A stretch of 64,000 bases of DNA from Burkholderiales bacterium (GTDB lineage Bacteria; Pseudomonadota; Gammaproteobacteria; Burkholderiales; SG8-41), in the NCBI GenBank assembly GCA_036262035.1, contig DATAJS010000010.1:1036915-1100914 (forward strand). The letters are read 5' to 3'. The notes below the pieces were generated by a model, which was not told the origin of the DNA, did not search any database, and was given only the letters and a program-made list of their open reading frames with translations. Position numbers and translations under genes: made by a program. Position 1 is the stretch's first letter. The number at the start of each line of letters is the position of its first letter. Shown here in pieces: positions 16,999 through 26,672 of this stretch.

Positions 16999-17325
16999 TC
17001 AGATATGGCTGTCAATAAACGCCGTGAGCTGCGATTTCGAGAGAGCGCCGACCTTGGTCGCCTCGACCGCGCCGTTCTTGAAGATCATCAGCGTCGGGAT
17101 GCCGCGGATGCCGTACTTGGGCGGGGTCGCCTGGTTCTCGTCGATGTTGAGCTTGGCCACCTTGAGCCGTCCCGAGTACTGCTTCGCGACGTCGTCGAGG
17201 ATCGGCGCGATCATCTTGCACGGCCCGCACCATTCCGCCCAGTAGTCCACCAGCACGGGCGTGTCCGATTTCAGGACCTCGGGCTCGAAAGTGTCGTCGG
17301 TGACGTAATGGATGTGCTCAGCCAT
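16999..17325 (-). CDS. trxA: Thioredoxin 1
   Basis: 108 residues with the active site WCGPC at 32-36 inside [18 protein letters not shown], and the cis-proline region [15 protein letters not shown] cytoplasmic disulfide reductant. A gaagg ribosome-binding site precedes the ATG at 17325. It lies directly upstream of rho, the usual order in betaproteobacteria. The 289 bp upstream region is shared with the divergent fdxA gene. Confidence 0.97.
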   Translation of the reverse strand: MAEHIHYVTDDTFEPEVLKSDTPVLVDYWAEWCGPCKMIAPILDDVAKQYSGRLKVAKLNIDENQATPPKYGIRGIPTLMIFKNGAVEATKVGALSKSQLTAFIDSHI

Positions 17326-17500
17326 GTTTTGCCTTCAGGGTTGGAAAGGGTGTGTTCCCCGGGAGCGCTCGCTTAGAGAGCGGCCGGTCGATCGGCGGCG
17401 GGGATGTATCTAGGGACGATGCGACGTTTTATGCTAACCAAATTCCCGCGTGTTGGGAAGGCGCGCCACCCCGTTGCGCGAGGGCGTAGGGCGTTGTTTC

Positions 17501-17509
17501 TGTTAAAAT
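17501..17509 (+). promoter_or_regulatory. Candidate extended -10 promoter of fdxA
   Basis: TGT-TAAAAT fits an extended -10 (TGn TATAAT), set in the only AT-rich patch of the trxA-fdxA divergent region. It would give a 5' leader of about 100 bases. No convincing -35 is present. Confidence 0.35.
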
Positions 17510-17614
17510 ATACCGTTTACTCCAAGCCGGATCTTCGGTGCGCCGCGAAATTCTCCCCGCCCGAACGGCACAAGCGCGTGCGCCCTCGCACCGCCAGAAC
17601 AGACAGGGACTGCC

Positions 17615-17938
17615 ATGACCTATGTTGTGACCGAGAGCTGCGTCAAGTGCAAGTACACCGATTGCGTTGATGTGTGTCCGGTCGACTGTTTCCGCGAAGG
17701 CCCCAACATGCTCGTCATCGACCCCGACGAGTGCATCGACTGCACGCTCTGCGTCGCCGAGTGCCCGGTCGAAGCGATCTTCGCCGAGGACGACGTCCCC
17801 GACGACCAGCGCGAGTTCATCCAGATGAACGCCGAGCTCTCCAAGGCCTGGCCGGCGATCATCGAGAAGAAAGACGCGCCCGCGGATGCCGACGAGTGGG
17901 CGCAGAAGAAGGACAAGAGGGACCTCATCGAAAAGTAA
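17615..17938 (+). CDS. fdxA: 7Fe-4S ferredoxin
   Basis: 107 residues, the normal FdxA length. Nine N-terminal cysteines fall in the two-cluster pattern (C9, C12, C17, C21, C25; then C40, C43, C46, C50), with the paired CPVDCF and AECPVEAIF motifs. It carries one 3Fe-4S and one 4Fe-4S cluster and moves electrons in the cytoplasm. The acidic helical tail of about 45 residues is typical. A GTCATTCC-family repeat begins 5 bp after the stop and extends to 18036. Confidence 0.96.
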   Translation: MTYVVTESCVKCKYTDCVDVCPVDCFREGPNMLVIDPDECIDCTLCVAECPVEAIFAEDDVPDDQREFIQMNAELSKAWPAIIEKKDAPADADEWAQKKDKRDLIEK

Positions 17939-17943
17939 AGGTC

Positions 17944-18036
17944 GTCGTCCTGGACGGTCCGCGAAGCGGGCCGATCCAGGACCCATTTTGACGTTAACGA
18001 AGTTCAAAATGGATCCTGGCGTACGCCAGGATGACG
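17944..18036. repeat. GTCATTCC-family element, variant E
   Basis: A 93-bp near-palindrome: gtcgtcctgg at one end, ccaggatgacg at the other, with the core cattttgac...gttcaaaatgg shared with copies at 27731, 35001 and 37883. The arms differ from the other copies (cctgg in place of attcccg), yet the two arms still pair with each other. Confidence 0.8.
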
Positions 18037-18081
18037 TGCTGTCCAGGCTCACCGGGTGAGCCACCGGACCCGCTACACTCG

Positions 18082-21000
18082 ATGCCGATGCTGACGATAC
18101 ATCACAGCAACCGGCTCGACGCGCTCGCTGCAGAGCTCGCCGCCGTCACCCGCGCGCCGCTCGCTACACCGTTCTCGACCGAAGTCGTCGTCGTGCAAAG
18201 CCGCGGCGTCGCGCGCTGGCTCGCACTCACGCTCGCCGACACCGCGGGCGTCTGCGCCAACGTACGCTTTCCGTTTCCTACCGCTTTCGCGTGGGCGCTG
18301 TATCGCGCTGTCGCCGAAGACATCCCGGAGCAGTCGCCTTACGCGCCCGACGTGCTGGCGTGGCGCATCCTCGGCCTCCTCCCCGGGCTCGAAGCGACGG
18401 CGCCTTTCGAAGCGGTTCGCGCCTACGTTCGCGGCGACGCGCTGCGCCGCGCCCAGCTCGCCTCGCGTCTCGCGGCGCTCTACGACGAATATCTCGTCTA
18501 TCGACCCGACTGGGTCGCCGCGTGGGAGCGCGGCGAGGCGAGCCACTGGCAAGGCAAGCTGTGGCAGCGCCTCGCCCGCGACATAGCAACGCCCCATCGC
18601 GCGACGTTGCACGCGCAACTCATCAAAGCGCTCGCGAAAGGCAAGCTCGCGCCGGGCGCGCTGCCGGAGCGCGTATCGGTATTCGGCGCGCCCGCGCTGC
18701 CGCCGGCGCTGATCGAGCTCTTCGGGGCCCTGGGTCGAGTGAGCGAAGTGCATCTCTTCGTCCAGAACCCGTGCCGCGAATTCTGGGGCGACATCCGCGA
18801 CCCGGCGTCGATCGCGAAGAAGACGCTCGCCGGCGAGCCCGAGGCGCCTTATCTCGAAAGCGGCAACCGGCTGCTCGCGTCGCTCGGCAAGCAGGGCCGC
18901 GACTTCTTCGACCTGCTCGCCAGCGTCGAAGGGGACCGCGTCGAGCAGCACGACGCTTTCGTCGAGCCGGGTAACGGAACGCTGCTCGCTTCGATACAGT
19001 CGGAGCTGCTCGACCTGACCGAGCGCAGCGGCGACGCGCCGCGCGCGGCCGCGCCGCAAGCCGATCGCTCGCTGCAGGTCCACTCGTGCCACAGCGCGAT
19101 GCGTGAAGTCGAGGTGCTGCACGATCAGCTCCTCGCGCTGTTCGAAGCGCACCGCGACCTGCACCCGTCGGACGTCGTCGTGATGACGCCGGACATCGAA
19201 ACCTACGCACCGTATATCGAAGCGGTGTTCGGCACCGCGGCGCCGCGCATTCCTTTCAGTCTCTCCGACCGCAGCGCCGAGAAGTCGAGCACCCTCGCTG
19301 CGACGCTGATGGACCTGCTGGCGTTGCCGGGAAGCCGCTATGAAGCGCACCGCGTCCTCGGCGTGCTCGACGAGCCCGCGGTGCGCCGCCGCTACGCGCT
19401 GTCCGAAGCGGACATCGAGAGCGTGCGGCGCTGGGTGGCCGACTCGCAGATCCGCTGGGGCATCGATGCCGCACATCGCGCGCGCTTCGGCGTGCCCGCG
19501 GTGCACGAGCACACGTGGCGGTTCGGGCTGACGCGCCTTGCGCTCGGCTACGCGCTGCCCGCGTACGGCGAGCGCCTCTTCGCCGACGTGCTGCCGTACG
19601 ATGAAGTCGAAGGCAGTCTCGGCGTGGTGCTGGGCCGCTTCGCGAGCTTCACCGAAGCCGCCATCACGCTCGACAGCAAGCTCGCCGAGCCACGATCGAT
19701 CGCGCGCTGGTGCCAGGCCTTGCAGGAAGCGCTCGCCGATTTCTTCGATCCGCCCGAAGAGCGCGCCGAGGAGCTCGAAACGGTGCGATCGGCGATCGCG
19801 GCGATCGACGCCGATGCGCGTCTCGCCGGCTTCGGCGATGCGGTGCCGCTCACGGTCGTGCTGAGCGTGCTTCGCGACCGGCTCGAAGCGCCGGGCCGCG
19901 CGTTCCTGTCGGGCGGCGTCACCTTCTGCGCGATGGTCCCGATGCGCAGCCTGCCGTTCGAGATCGTGTGCATGATCGGCATGAACGACCGCGCGTATCC
20001 GCGCGTGCGGCGGCGCGACGGCTTCGATCTCATGGCGAGCGAGTTCCGCAAAGGCGACCGCTCGCGCCGCGACGACGACCGCTATCTCTTCCTCGAATCG
20101 ATCGTCAACGCGGGGCGCTGCGTGTACGTGAGCTACACCGGCCGCCACATCCGCGAGGACACCGTGATGCCGCCGTCGGTCCTGGTGAGCGAGCTGCTCG
20201 ACTACGTCGCCCACGGTTACGAAGGCGAGGGCAGGACCGATATCCGCAGGCAGCTCGTGACCGAGCATCCGCTGCAGGCGTTCAGCCCGCGCTACTTCAA
20301 AGGCGGCGACCGGCTCTTCAGCTACTCCGAGCCGCTCGCGCGCGCGGCGGCCGGTGCGGGCCGCGGCACGCGCGCGTCCGAGCCGCTGCTCGGCGCAGCG
20401 TTGCCGCCGCTCGGCTTCGAGGAGCGCACGATCGACCTCGACGAGCTCGTGCGCTTCTTCCGCAACCCGGTGCGGCGTCTCTTCGAATCGCGCCTGAAGG
20501 TTCGTCTCGAGACCGCGGAGGAGGAGCTCGAATCGCGCGAGCCTTTCGAGCTCGGAGGCCTTCCGCTCTACAAGCTCAAGGAGCGCTTGCTCGACCTCAC
20601 CCTGCGCGAGGAGGCTCACGACGGGCTCGCGCTCGCGCGTGCCGGCGGCGTGCTGCCGCCGGGCCGCCTGGGCGAAGTGCTGTTCGAAGCGCAGAGCGCC
20701 ATCGTCGAGCGCGTCGCCGAGCGCGCGAGCGGCCTCATGCCCGACGCGCTGCTCGACCCGCACGCGTTCGAGCTTGCGTCGGAGCGCCTCACGCTCGCCG
20801 GAACCCTGAGCCGCATGAGCGCGGAAGGCATGCTGATCTACCGCGTGGCCAAGGCCAGCGCCAACGTGCGCGTCGCGGCATGGATCCGTCACCTCGCGCT
20901 CAACGCCTACGCGCCGCGCGGCGTGGCGAAGGTCTCGCGCTGCATCGCGCAGGACGCGCTGCTCACCTATTCGCCGGTCGAGAACGCGCGCGAGCGCCTG

Positions 21001-21273
21001 CTCGAGCTGCTCGACCTCTACTGGACCGGCATGCAGCGGCCGCTCAAGTTCTTCCCGCGCACCGCGTGCGAATACGGCAAACAGGGCGAGATCAACTACA
21101 AGGTGCGCAGCGTGTGGACCGGCGGCTACCCCGACTATCGCGGCGAAGCGAACGATCCGTATTTCGCGCTCGCGTTCCGCGGCGCCGAGCCGCTCGACGA
21201 CGAGTTCGAAGCGCTCGCCAACACCGTCTTCGGTGCGATGACCCCCGCGCTGAAAGAGGAGGCGATCGCTTGA
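18082..21273 (+). CDS. recC: Exodeoxyribonuclease V subunit gamma (RecC)
   Basis: About 1063 residues. It opens LTIHHSNRLDALAAEL and has VVVQSRGVARWLALTLADTAGVCANVRFPFP, the RecC start. Later come VVMTPDIETYAPYIEAVFG, MRSLPFEIVCMIGMNDRAYPR and a C-terminal PLKFFPRTACEYG region. RecC is a catalytically dead helicase/nuclease fold that scans DNA for the recombination hotspot and holds RecB and RecD together. Two possible ATGs lie at 18082 and 18088; neither has a strong ribosome-binding site. First gene of a recC-recB-recD operon with overlapping joints. Confidence 0.93.
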   Translation: MPMLTIHHSNRLDALAAELAAVTRAPLATPFSTEVVVVQSRGVARWLALTLADTAGVCANVRFPFPTAFAWALYRAVAEDIPEQSPYAPDVLAWRILGLLPGLEATAPFEAVRAYVRGDALRRAQLASRLAALYDEYLVYRPDWVAAWERGEASHWQGKLWQRLARDIATPHRATLHAQLIKALAKGKLAPGALPERVSVFGAPALPPALIELFGALGRVSEVHLFVQNPCREFWGDIRDPASIAKKTLAGEPEAPYLESGNRLLASLGKQGRDFFDLLASVEGDRVEQHDAFVEPGNGTLLASIQSELLDLTERSGDAPRAAAPQADRSLQVHSCHSAMREVEVLHDQLLALFEAHRDLHPSDVVVMTPDIETYAPYIEAVFGTAAPRIPFSLSDRSAEKSSTLAATLMDLLALPGSRYEAHRVLGVLDEPAVRRRYALSEADIESVRRWVADSQIRWGIDAAHRARFGVPAVHEHTWRFGLTRLALGYALPAYGERLFADVLPYDEVEGSLGVVLGRFASFTEAAITLDSKLAEPRSIARWCQALQEALADFFDPPEERAEELETVRSAIAAIDADARLAGFGDAVPLTVVLSVLRDRLEAPGRAFLSGGVTFCAMVPMRSLPFEIVCMIGMNDRAYPRVRRRDGFDLMASEFRKGDRSRRDDDRYLFLESIVNAGRCVYVSYTGRHIREDTVMPPSVLVSELLDYVAHGYEGEGRTDIRRQLVTEHPLQAFSPRYFKGGDRLFSYSEPLARAAAGAGRGTRASEPLLGAALPPLGFEERTIDLDELVRFFRNPVRRLFESRLKVRLETAEEELESREPFELGGLPLYKLKERLLDLTLREEAHDGLALARAGGVLPPGRLGEVLFEAQSAIVERVAERASGLMPDALLDPHAFELASERLTLAGTLSRMSAEGMLIYRVAKASANVRVAAWIRHLALNAYAPRGVAKVSRCIAQDALLTYSPVENARERLLELLDLYWTGMQRPLKFFPRTACEYGKQGEINYKVRSVWTGGYPDYRGEANDPYFALAFRGAEPLDDEFEALANTVFGAMTPALKEEAIA

Positions 21274-24200
21274 AGGCCGCCAGGGCGAAGGCAGCGCCGG
21301 CGAGCGTCGACGCCGCGACGGTCGCGCTCGAAGGCCTCAACGTCGTCGAGGCGAACGCGGGCACGGGCAAGACGTGGACGATCACCGCGCTGTACCTGCG
21401 CCTCCTGCTGGAGCAGCGCTGCGAGGTCGATCGCATCCTCGTCGTGACCTTCACCGAAGCGGCGACCGGCGAGCTGCGCGACCGCATCCGCACGCGCCTC
21501 GCGGACGCGCGGACCGCTTTCGAGACCGGCGTCGCGCCCGACGAGTACACCGAAACGCTGCTCGGCCGCGTCGACCGCGCCGAAGCGCTGCTGCGGCTCA
21601 CCACCGCGCTCACCGGCTTCGACCAGGCGCCGATCTACACCATCCACGGTTTCTGCCAGCGCGTGCTCGCCGACAGCGCGTTCGAGAGCGGCATGCCGTT
21701 CGCGACCGAGATCGTTCCCGACCAGAGCGCGTTCGTGCGCGAGGTCGTCGAGGATTTCTGGCGCAACGAAGCGCACGCGGCGTCCGCGCTCTACACGCGA
21801 TTCCTCGTCGGTAACGGCGTCACGCCCGAGTCGCTGGTGGAGGACGTCGAACGCTATCTCGGCAAGCCGTACTTGCGTGTGCGCGCGCCGCAGCCGCCTG
21901 CCGCGATCGACACGCTGGAGCGCGAATACGAGCGCGCATGGACTGCCGCGCGCGCGCTGTGGCTCGCGGAGCGCGGCGCGATCGAGGCGAAGCTCCTCGG
22001 CAACACGGGCCTCAACGGCAACTCGTACCGCCAGGCGTCGATCCCCGCATGGCTCGACGAGATGCGCGCGTGCCTCGCGCCCGAAGCGCCCCGGCTCGAG
22101 CTGTGCGGGCGCTTCGACAAGTTCACGCCGGAGAGTCTCGCCAAAGGCACGAAGAAGGACGGCCGGACGCCGCAGCACGCGTTCTTCGACGCGTGCGGTG
22201 CGCTCAAGGCCGCGCACGCCGCGCTGCTCGACGCCTACGCGCGCGCCATCGTGCTCATGAAAGTGCGGCTGCTCGAGTTCGGCAACACCGAGCTCGCATC
22301 GCGCAAGGCGCGGCTCGAGCTCCAGTCGTACGACGACCTGCTGCTCAACCTGCACAAGGCGCTGCACGATCCGCAGACGGGCGATCGTCTCGCCGCTGCG
22401 CTGCGCGAGCGCTACGCCGCCGCGCTGATCGACGAGTTCCAGGACACCGATCCGGTCCAGTACGACATCTTTCGCCGCATCTACGGCGGCACCGACGTGC
22501 CGGTGTTCCTCGTCGGCGATCCGAAGCAGTCGATCTACAGCTTCCGCGGCGCCGACGTGTACGCGTATCTCGCGGCACGCCGCGACGCGCGCGACGCGCA
22601 TACCCTCGCGACCAACTGGCGCTCGGATGCGTCGCTGCTCGATGCGGTCAACCGCGTATTCGAGAACGCGTCCGCGCCTTTCGTCGTGGAGGACATCGGC
22701 TTCACGCGCTCGAGCGCCGCGCCCGGCGAGCGCGGACGGCTGATCGTCGACGGCGAGAGCGGTGCGCCGTTCGAGATCTGGCTGATGGAGAGCGCCGATG
22801 GCAAGCCGATCAACAAGGGCAGCGCGAACGAAGCCGCGGCGCACGCGACCGCCGGCGAGATCGCAAGGCTGCTCGCGCTCGGCGCCGACGGGAAGGCGCG
22901 CATCGCCGACGCGAAAGGCGAGCGCGGCTTGCGCGGCGGCGACATCGCGGTGCTCGCGCGCAGCCACCGCCAGGCGACGATGGTGCGCGACGCCTTGGCG
23001 GCGCTCGGGGTCGCGAGCGTGCAGCGCGGGTCGGAAAGCGTCTTCGCCACGCGTGAAGCCGAGGAGCTCGAGCGCGTGCTCGCCGCGATCGCCGAGCCCG
23101 GACGCGAAGTGCTGATCGGCGCCGCGCTCGCCACCGAGCTGATGGGCTACACCGGCGAGGCGATCTACGCGCTGCGCGCGGATGAAGCGCAGTGGGAGCA
23201 GACGGTCGAGAGCTTCCGCGATGCGCACCGCGACTGGCACGAGCTCGGCTTCATGCGCATGCTGCGCGGCTTTGCCGCGCGTTACGGCGTGCTGCAGCGG
23301 CTGCTCGCGTTCGTCGACGGCGAGCGCCGCGCGACCAACCTGCTGCACATCGCGGAGCTTTTGCATTGCGACGCCGAGCGCCAGGGCATCGCGGGGCTGC
23401 TCGCCTGGTTCGCGGCGAAGCGCGCCAGGCCGACGCAAGGCAACGAAGCCGAGCTGCTGCGGCTGGAGAGCGACGAGAACCTCGTCAAGCTCCTCACCGT
23501 GCACGCGTCGAAGGGACTCGAGTTCCCGCTGGTGTTCTGTCCGTTCGTGTGGGACGGCAACCTGCGCAACGCCAAGGCCGAGGTGCTCGCGTTCCACGAT
23601 CCCGCGGAAGGACACGCCGCGGTCGTCGATTTCGGGTCCGACGCCTTCGATGCTTCGCGCGGACAGGCGGTGCAGGAAGAGCGCGCCGAGAGCCTGCGGC
23701 TGCTCTACGTCGCGCTCACGCGTGCCAAGCATCGCTGCTGGATCGTCTGGGGCAACATCAACGACGCCGAGAAATCGGCGCCTGCGTGGCTGCTGCACCG
23801 TCATGCGGCGAGCGCTTTCACCGACGACCTGCCGAAGCTCACCGACATCCGCGCGGACCTCGATCGCCTCGCCGCGCGCGCCGAAGGCTCGATACGCGTT
23901 TCGCCGTTGCCCGCGGCCGCCGCAACGCCGCCGATCGCAAGCGCTGCCGCCGCGGCGCTCACCGGCCCGCGGCAGTGGACAGGAACGCTGCGCGATACGC
24001 GGCGCACTACGAGCTTCACCGCGCTCGCGCACGGCCGCAGCATCGAGGCGCCCGATTACGACGCGGCGGATCGCGACCCGCTGCCCGAGAGCGTGAGCGG
24101 GCGCGACATCTTCACTTTTCCGCGCGGAGCACAGGCGGGCAAGTGCATGCACGCGATCTTCGAGCACGCCGATTTCGCGCATCTCGAACGCCCCGCGCTC

Positions 24201-24839
24201 GAGCGCCTGGTGGAAAAGGCGTTGGCGGCGCACGGCTTCGAGGCTGTCTGGACGCGTGCGCTCGCCGACATGATCGAAGCGGTGGTGGACACGCCGCTCG
24301 ACGCGAGCGGCATGCGATTGCGTGACGTCACGCGCGAGCGCCGGCTCGACGAGCTCGAGTTCTACTACCCGCTGCGAGCGGTGACCGACAGCGGCCTGCG
24401 CGCAGTGCTGGCCGCGGGCGGCTTTCCGGAAGAGATCCGTCACCGCATCGACGCGCTCACGTTCGATCCGGCGCAGGGCTACATGACCGGCTTCATCGAC
24501 ATCGTCTTCGAGCACGGCGGCCGTTATTACCTCGCGGACTACAAATCGAACTGGCTCGGCGCGACCGTCGCGGCGTATGGACAGCCCGAGGTCGCGGGCG
24601 CGATGGGACGCGAAGCCTACTACCTGCAATACCTCGTGTACTGCGTGGCGCTGCATCGCTATCTCGCGTCGCGCATCCAAGGCTATTCGTACGGAACTCA
24701 TTTCGGCGGCGTGCGCTATCTCTTCGTGCGCGGCATGCGGCCCGCGTCGGGCGCGGCTTACGGTGTGTACGCGGACAAGCCTTCGAAGAGCCTCATCGAA
24801 GCGCTCGACGCTTACCTCTGTCCGGAGGCGCGGCGATGA
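21270..24839 (+). CDS. recB: Exodeoxyribonuclease V subunit beta (RecB)
   Basis: About 1189 residues. SF1A helicase motifs include Walker A EANAGTGKTWTI, motif II LIDEFQDTDPVQYDIF, DPKQSIYSFRGADVYAY, TVHASKGLEFPLVF and YVALTRAKHRCW. The C-terminal nuclease motif MTGFIDIVFEHGGRYYLADYKSN (Asp...Asp-x-Lys) is intact. The only sensible start is TTG at 21270, with the site gaaagaggagg upstream and a 4-base overlap with the recC stop. RecBCD processes double-strand breaks for RecA loading. The overlap with recD (ATGA) at the other end suggests coupled translation. Confidence 0.95.
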   Translation: MKAARAKAAPASVDAATVALEGLNVVEANAGTGKTWTITALYLRLLLEQRCEVDRILVVTFTEAATGELRDRIRTRLADARTAFETGVAPDEYTETLLGRVDRAEALLRLTTALTGFDQAPIYTIHGFCQRVLADSAFESGMPFATEIVPDQSAFVREVVEDFWRNEAHAASALYTRFLVGNGVTPESLVEDVERYLGKPYLRVRAPQPPAAIDTLEREYERAWTAARALWLAERGAIEAKLLGNTGLNGNSYRQASIPAWLDEMRACLAPEAPRLELCGRFDKFTPESLAKGTKKDGRTPQHAFFDACGALKAAHAALLDAYARAIVLMKVRLLEFGNTELASRKARLELQSYDDLLLNLHKALHDPQTGDRLAAALRERYAAALIDEFQDTDPVQYDIFRRIYGGTDVPVFLVGDPKQSIYSFRGADVYAYLAARRDARDAHTLATNWRSDASLLDAVNRVFENASAPFVVEDIGFTRSSAAPGERGRLIVDGESGAPFEIWLMESADGKPINKGSANEAAAHATAGEIARLLALGADGKARIADAKGERGLRGGDIAVLARSHRQATMVRDALAALGVASVQRGSESVFATREAEELERVLAAIAEPGREVLIGAALATELMGYTGEAIYALRADEAQWEQTVESFRDAHRDWHELGFMRMLRGFAARYGVLQRLLAFVDGERRATNLLHIAELLHCDAERQGIAGLLAWFAAKRARPTQGNEAELLRLESDENLVKLLTVHASKGLEFPLVFCPFVWDGNLRNAKAEVLAFHDPAEGHAAVVDFGSDAFDASRGQAVQEERAESLRLLYVALTRAKHRCWIVWGNINDAEKSAPAWLLHRHAASAFTDDLPKLTDIRADLDRLAARAEGSIRVSPLPAAAATPPIASAAAAALTGPRQWTGTLRDTRRTTSFTALAHGRSIEAPDYDAADRDPLPESVSGRDIFTFPRGAQAGKCMHAIFEHADFAHLERPALERLVEKALAAHGFEAVWTRALADMIEAVVDTPLDASGMRLRDVTRERRLDELEFYYPLRAVTDSGLRAVLAAGGFPEEIRHRIDALTFDPAQGYMTGFIDIVFEHGGRYYLADYKSNWLGATVAAYGQPEVAGAMGREAYYLQYLVYCVALHRYLASRIQGYSYGTHFGGVRYLFVRGMRPASGAAYGVYADKPSKSLIEALDAYLCPEARR

Positions 24840-26650
24840 GCCTCGAAGCGCTCGAGCAGACGTCGGGCGAGGTCGAGCTCGACGACATCGACGTGCACTT
24901 CGCGCGGACGATCGCGCGGCTCGCGCGTTGCGATCGTGCCGAGCTCGCGGCCGCCGCGGCGCTCGCGAGCCGCGCCACGGCCGACGGCGACGTGTGCGTG
25001 CGTCTGGCGGACTTCGCGGGGCGCAGCGTGCCGGCGTTCGGCGTGATCGCGCCGGGGGCCGACGATTGGATGCGGCTCCTGCGCGAGTGCGACGTGGTGG
25101 GCGAGCCCGGCAGCTTCCGGCCGCTCGTGCTGGACGGCGCGGGGCGTCTGTATCTGCACCGCTACTGGGATTACGAGCGGCGCGTCGCCGACGATCTTTC
25201 CGCTCGCGCGGTCGATGCCGGCGACGTCAACGACAAGCTCCTGCGCGACGGGCTGAAGCGCTACTTCCCCGACGCGGACGACATCCAGCAGAAGCTCGCG
25301 GCCGCCACCGCGGTGCTGAGGCGGTTCTGTGTGATCTCGGGCGGGCCGGGAACCGGCAAGACGACGACCGTGGTGAAGATCCTCGCGCTGCTCGCGGAGC
25401 AGGCGCAGCGCCGCAATCTCGCGATCGGCGTCGCCGCGCCGACGGGCAAGGCAGCCGCACGCGTGCAGGACGCGATCGCGAGCGCGCTCGACAAGCTCGA
25501 CCTCGACCTCTTCGCGAAACAGATGATGCCGAAGGGGGCGGGCACCCTGCACCGGCTGCTCGGCGCGCGTCCCGATTCGGTGTACTACCGGCACAACCGC
25601 GCGAATCCGCTTGGGCTCGACGTGCTCGTGGTCGACGAAGCGTCGATGGCCGACCTCGCGCTCTTCGCCAAGCTGCTCGACGCGCTGCCCGCGCGCGCGC
25701 GCCTCATCCTGCTCGGCGACAAGGACCAGCTCGCCTCGGTGGAAGCCGGTGCGGTGCTCGGCGACATCTGCGCGGGCAGCGGGCATTCGGCGGCTTTCGC
25801 GAAGCGGCTGGCAGCGGTGACCGGCATCGCAGCCGCGAAGATTCCGCGCGGCGCTCGCGACTGCGCGCTCGCGGACTCGGTCGCGCTGCTCGACCGCAGC
25901 TATCGTTTCGGTCCTGAAAGCGGCATCGGCTCGCTCGCGCGCGCCGTGAACGCGGGCGACGGCGACGCGGCGCTTGCGCTGCTGACGAGCGGCGCGCAGG
26001 CCGACATCGCGTGGGGCGCCGTCTCCGGCGCGTCCGACCTGCGGGCGCGCCTCGCGGCCCACGTCGTCGATGCGCTGCGCGAATACTTCGAGGCGGTGCG
26101 CGCGGGCGCGGATCCGCAGGAGATCTTCGCCCGCTTCAACGCGTTTCGCGTGCTGTGCGCGCATCGCCGCGGCGCGTTCGGCGCGATCGCGGTCAATCGC
26201 ATCATCGAGGATGCGCTCGACGAGCAGGGCTCGGTGAGCGCCCGCAACGCGTGGTATCCGGGGCGGCCGGTCATGATCACGCGCAACGACTACAACGTGC
26301 GCCTCTTCAACGGCGACGTCGGCATCGCGCTGCCCGACGCGGACGGCCGGGTGAAGGTATATTTCGTCGGCGAGAGCGTGCGCAGCTTCGCGCCGTCGCG
26401 CCTGCCGGACCACGAGACGGTCTATGCGATGACCATCCACAAGTCGCAGGGCTCGGAGTTCGGCCGCGTGCTGATGCTGCTGCCGCCCGAGATGTCGCCG
26501 ATCATGAGCCGCGAGCTGGTGTACACCGGCATCACGCGCGCGAAGTCGCGCGTCGAGATCTGGGGCGACGCAGCGGTTTTCCGCGAAGCGGTCGGGCGGC
26601 GCCTGACCCGCGCGTCGGCGCTGCAGGAGCGCCTGTGGCGCACCGCATGA
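24836..26650 (+). CDS. recD: Exodeoxyribonuclease V subunit alpha (RecD)
   Basis: 604 residues. An N-terminal helical region is followed by the SF1B helicase core: Walker A SGGPGTGKTTTVVKI, VLVVDEASMADLALF, LLGDKDQLASVEAG, then HKSQGSEFGRVLMLLP and VYTGITRAKSRVEIWG at the end. The 5'-3' motor of the RecBCD complex. The ATG overlaps the recB stop. Nothing unusual in length or motifs. Confidence 0.95.
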   Translation: MSLEALEQTSGEVELDDIDVHFARTIARLARCDRAELAAAAALASRATADGDVCVRLADFAGRSVPAFGVIAPGADDWMRLLRECDVVGEPGSFRPLVLDGAGRLYLHRYWDYERRVADDLSARAVDAGDVNDKLLRDGLKRYFPDADDIQQKLAAATAVLRRFCVISGGPGTGKTTTVVKILALLAEQAQRRNLAIGVAAPTGKAAARVQDAIASALDKLDLDLFAKQMMPKGAGTLHRLLGARPDSVYYRHNRANPLGLDVLVVDEASMADLALFAKLLDALPARARLILLGDKDQLASVEAGAVLGDICAGSGHSAAFAKRLAAVTGIAAAKIPRGARDCALADSVALLDRSYRFGPESGIGSLARAVNAGDGDAALALLTSGAQADIAWGAVSGASDLRARLAAHVVDALREYFEAVRAGADPQEIFARFNAFRVLCAHRRGAFGAIAVNRIIEDALDEQGSVSARNAWYPGRPVMITRNDYNVRLFNGDVGIALPDADGRVKVYFVGESVRSFAPSRLPDHETVYAMTIHKSQGSEFGRVLMLLPPEMSPIMSRELVYTGITRAKSRVEIWGDAAVFREAVGRRLTRASALQERLWRTA

Positions 26651-26672
26651 TTACGTACAGGAGGAAGGTTGC

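Noticed and set aside
21135-24701. Very long minus-strand open frame opposite recB
   Set aside because: Antisense shadow typical of high-GC coding DNA. The plus-strand frame carries all RecB motifs and the minus one shows no domain.
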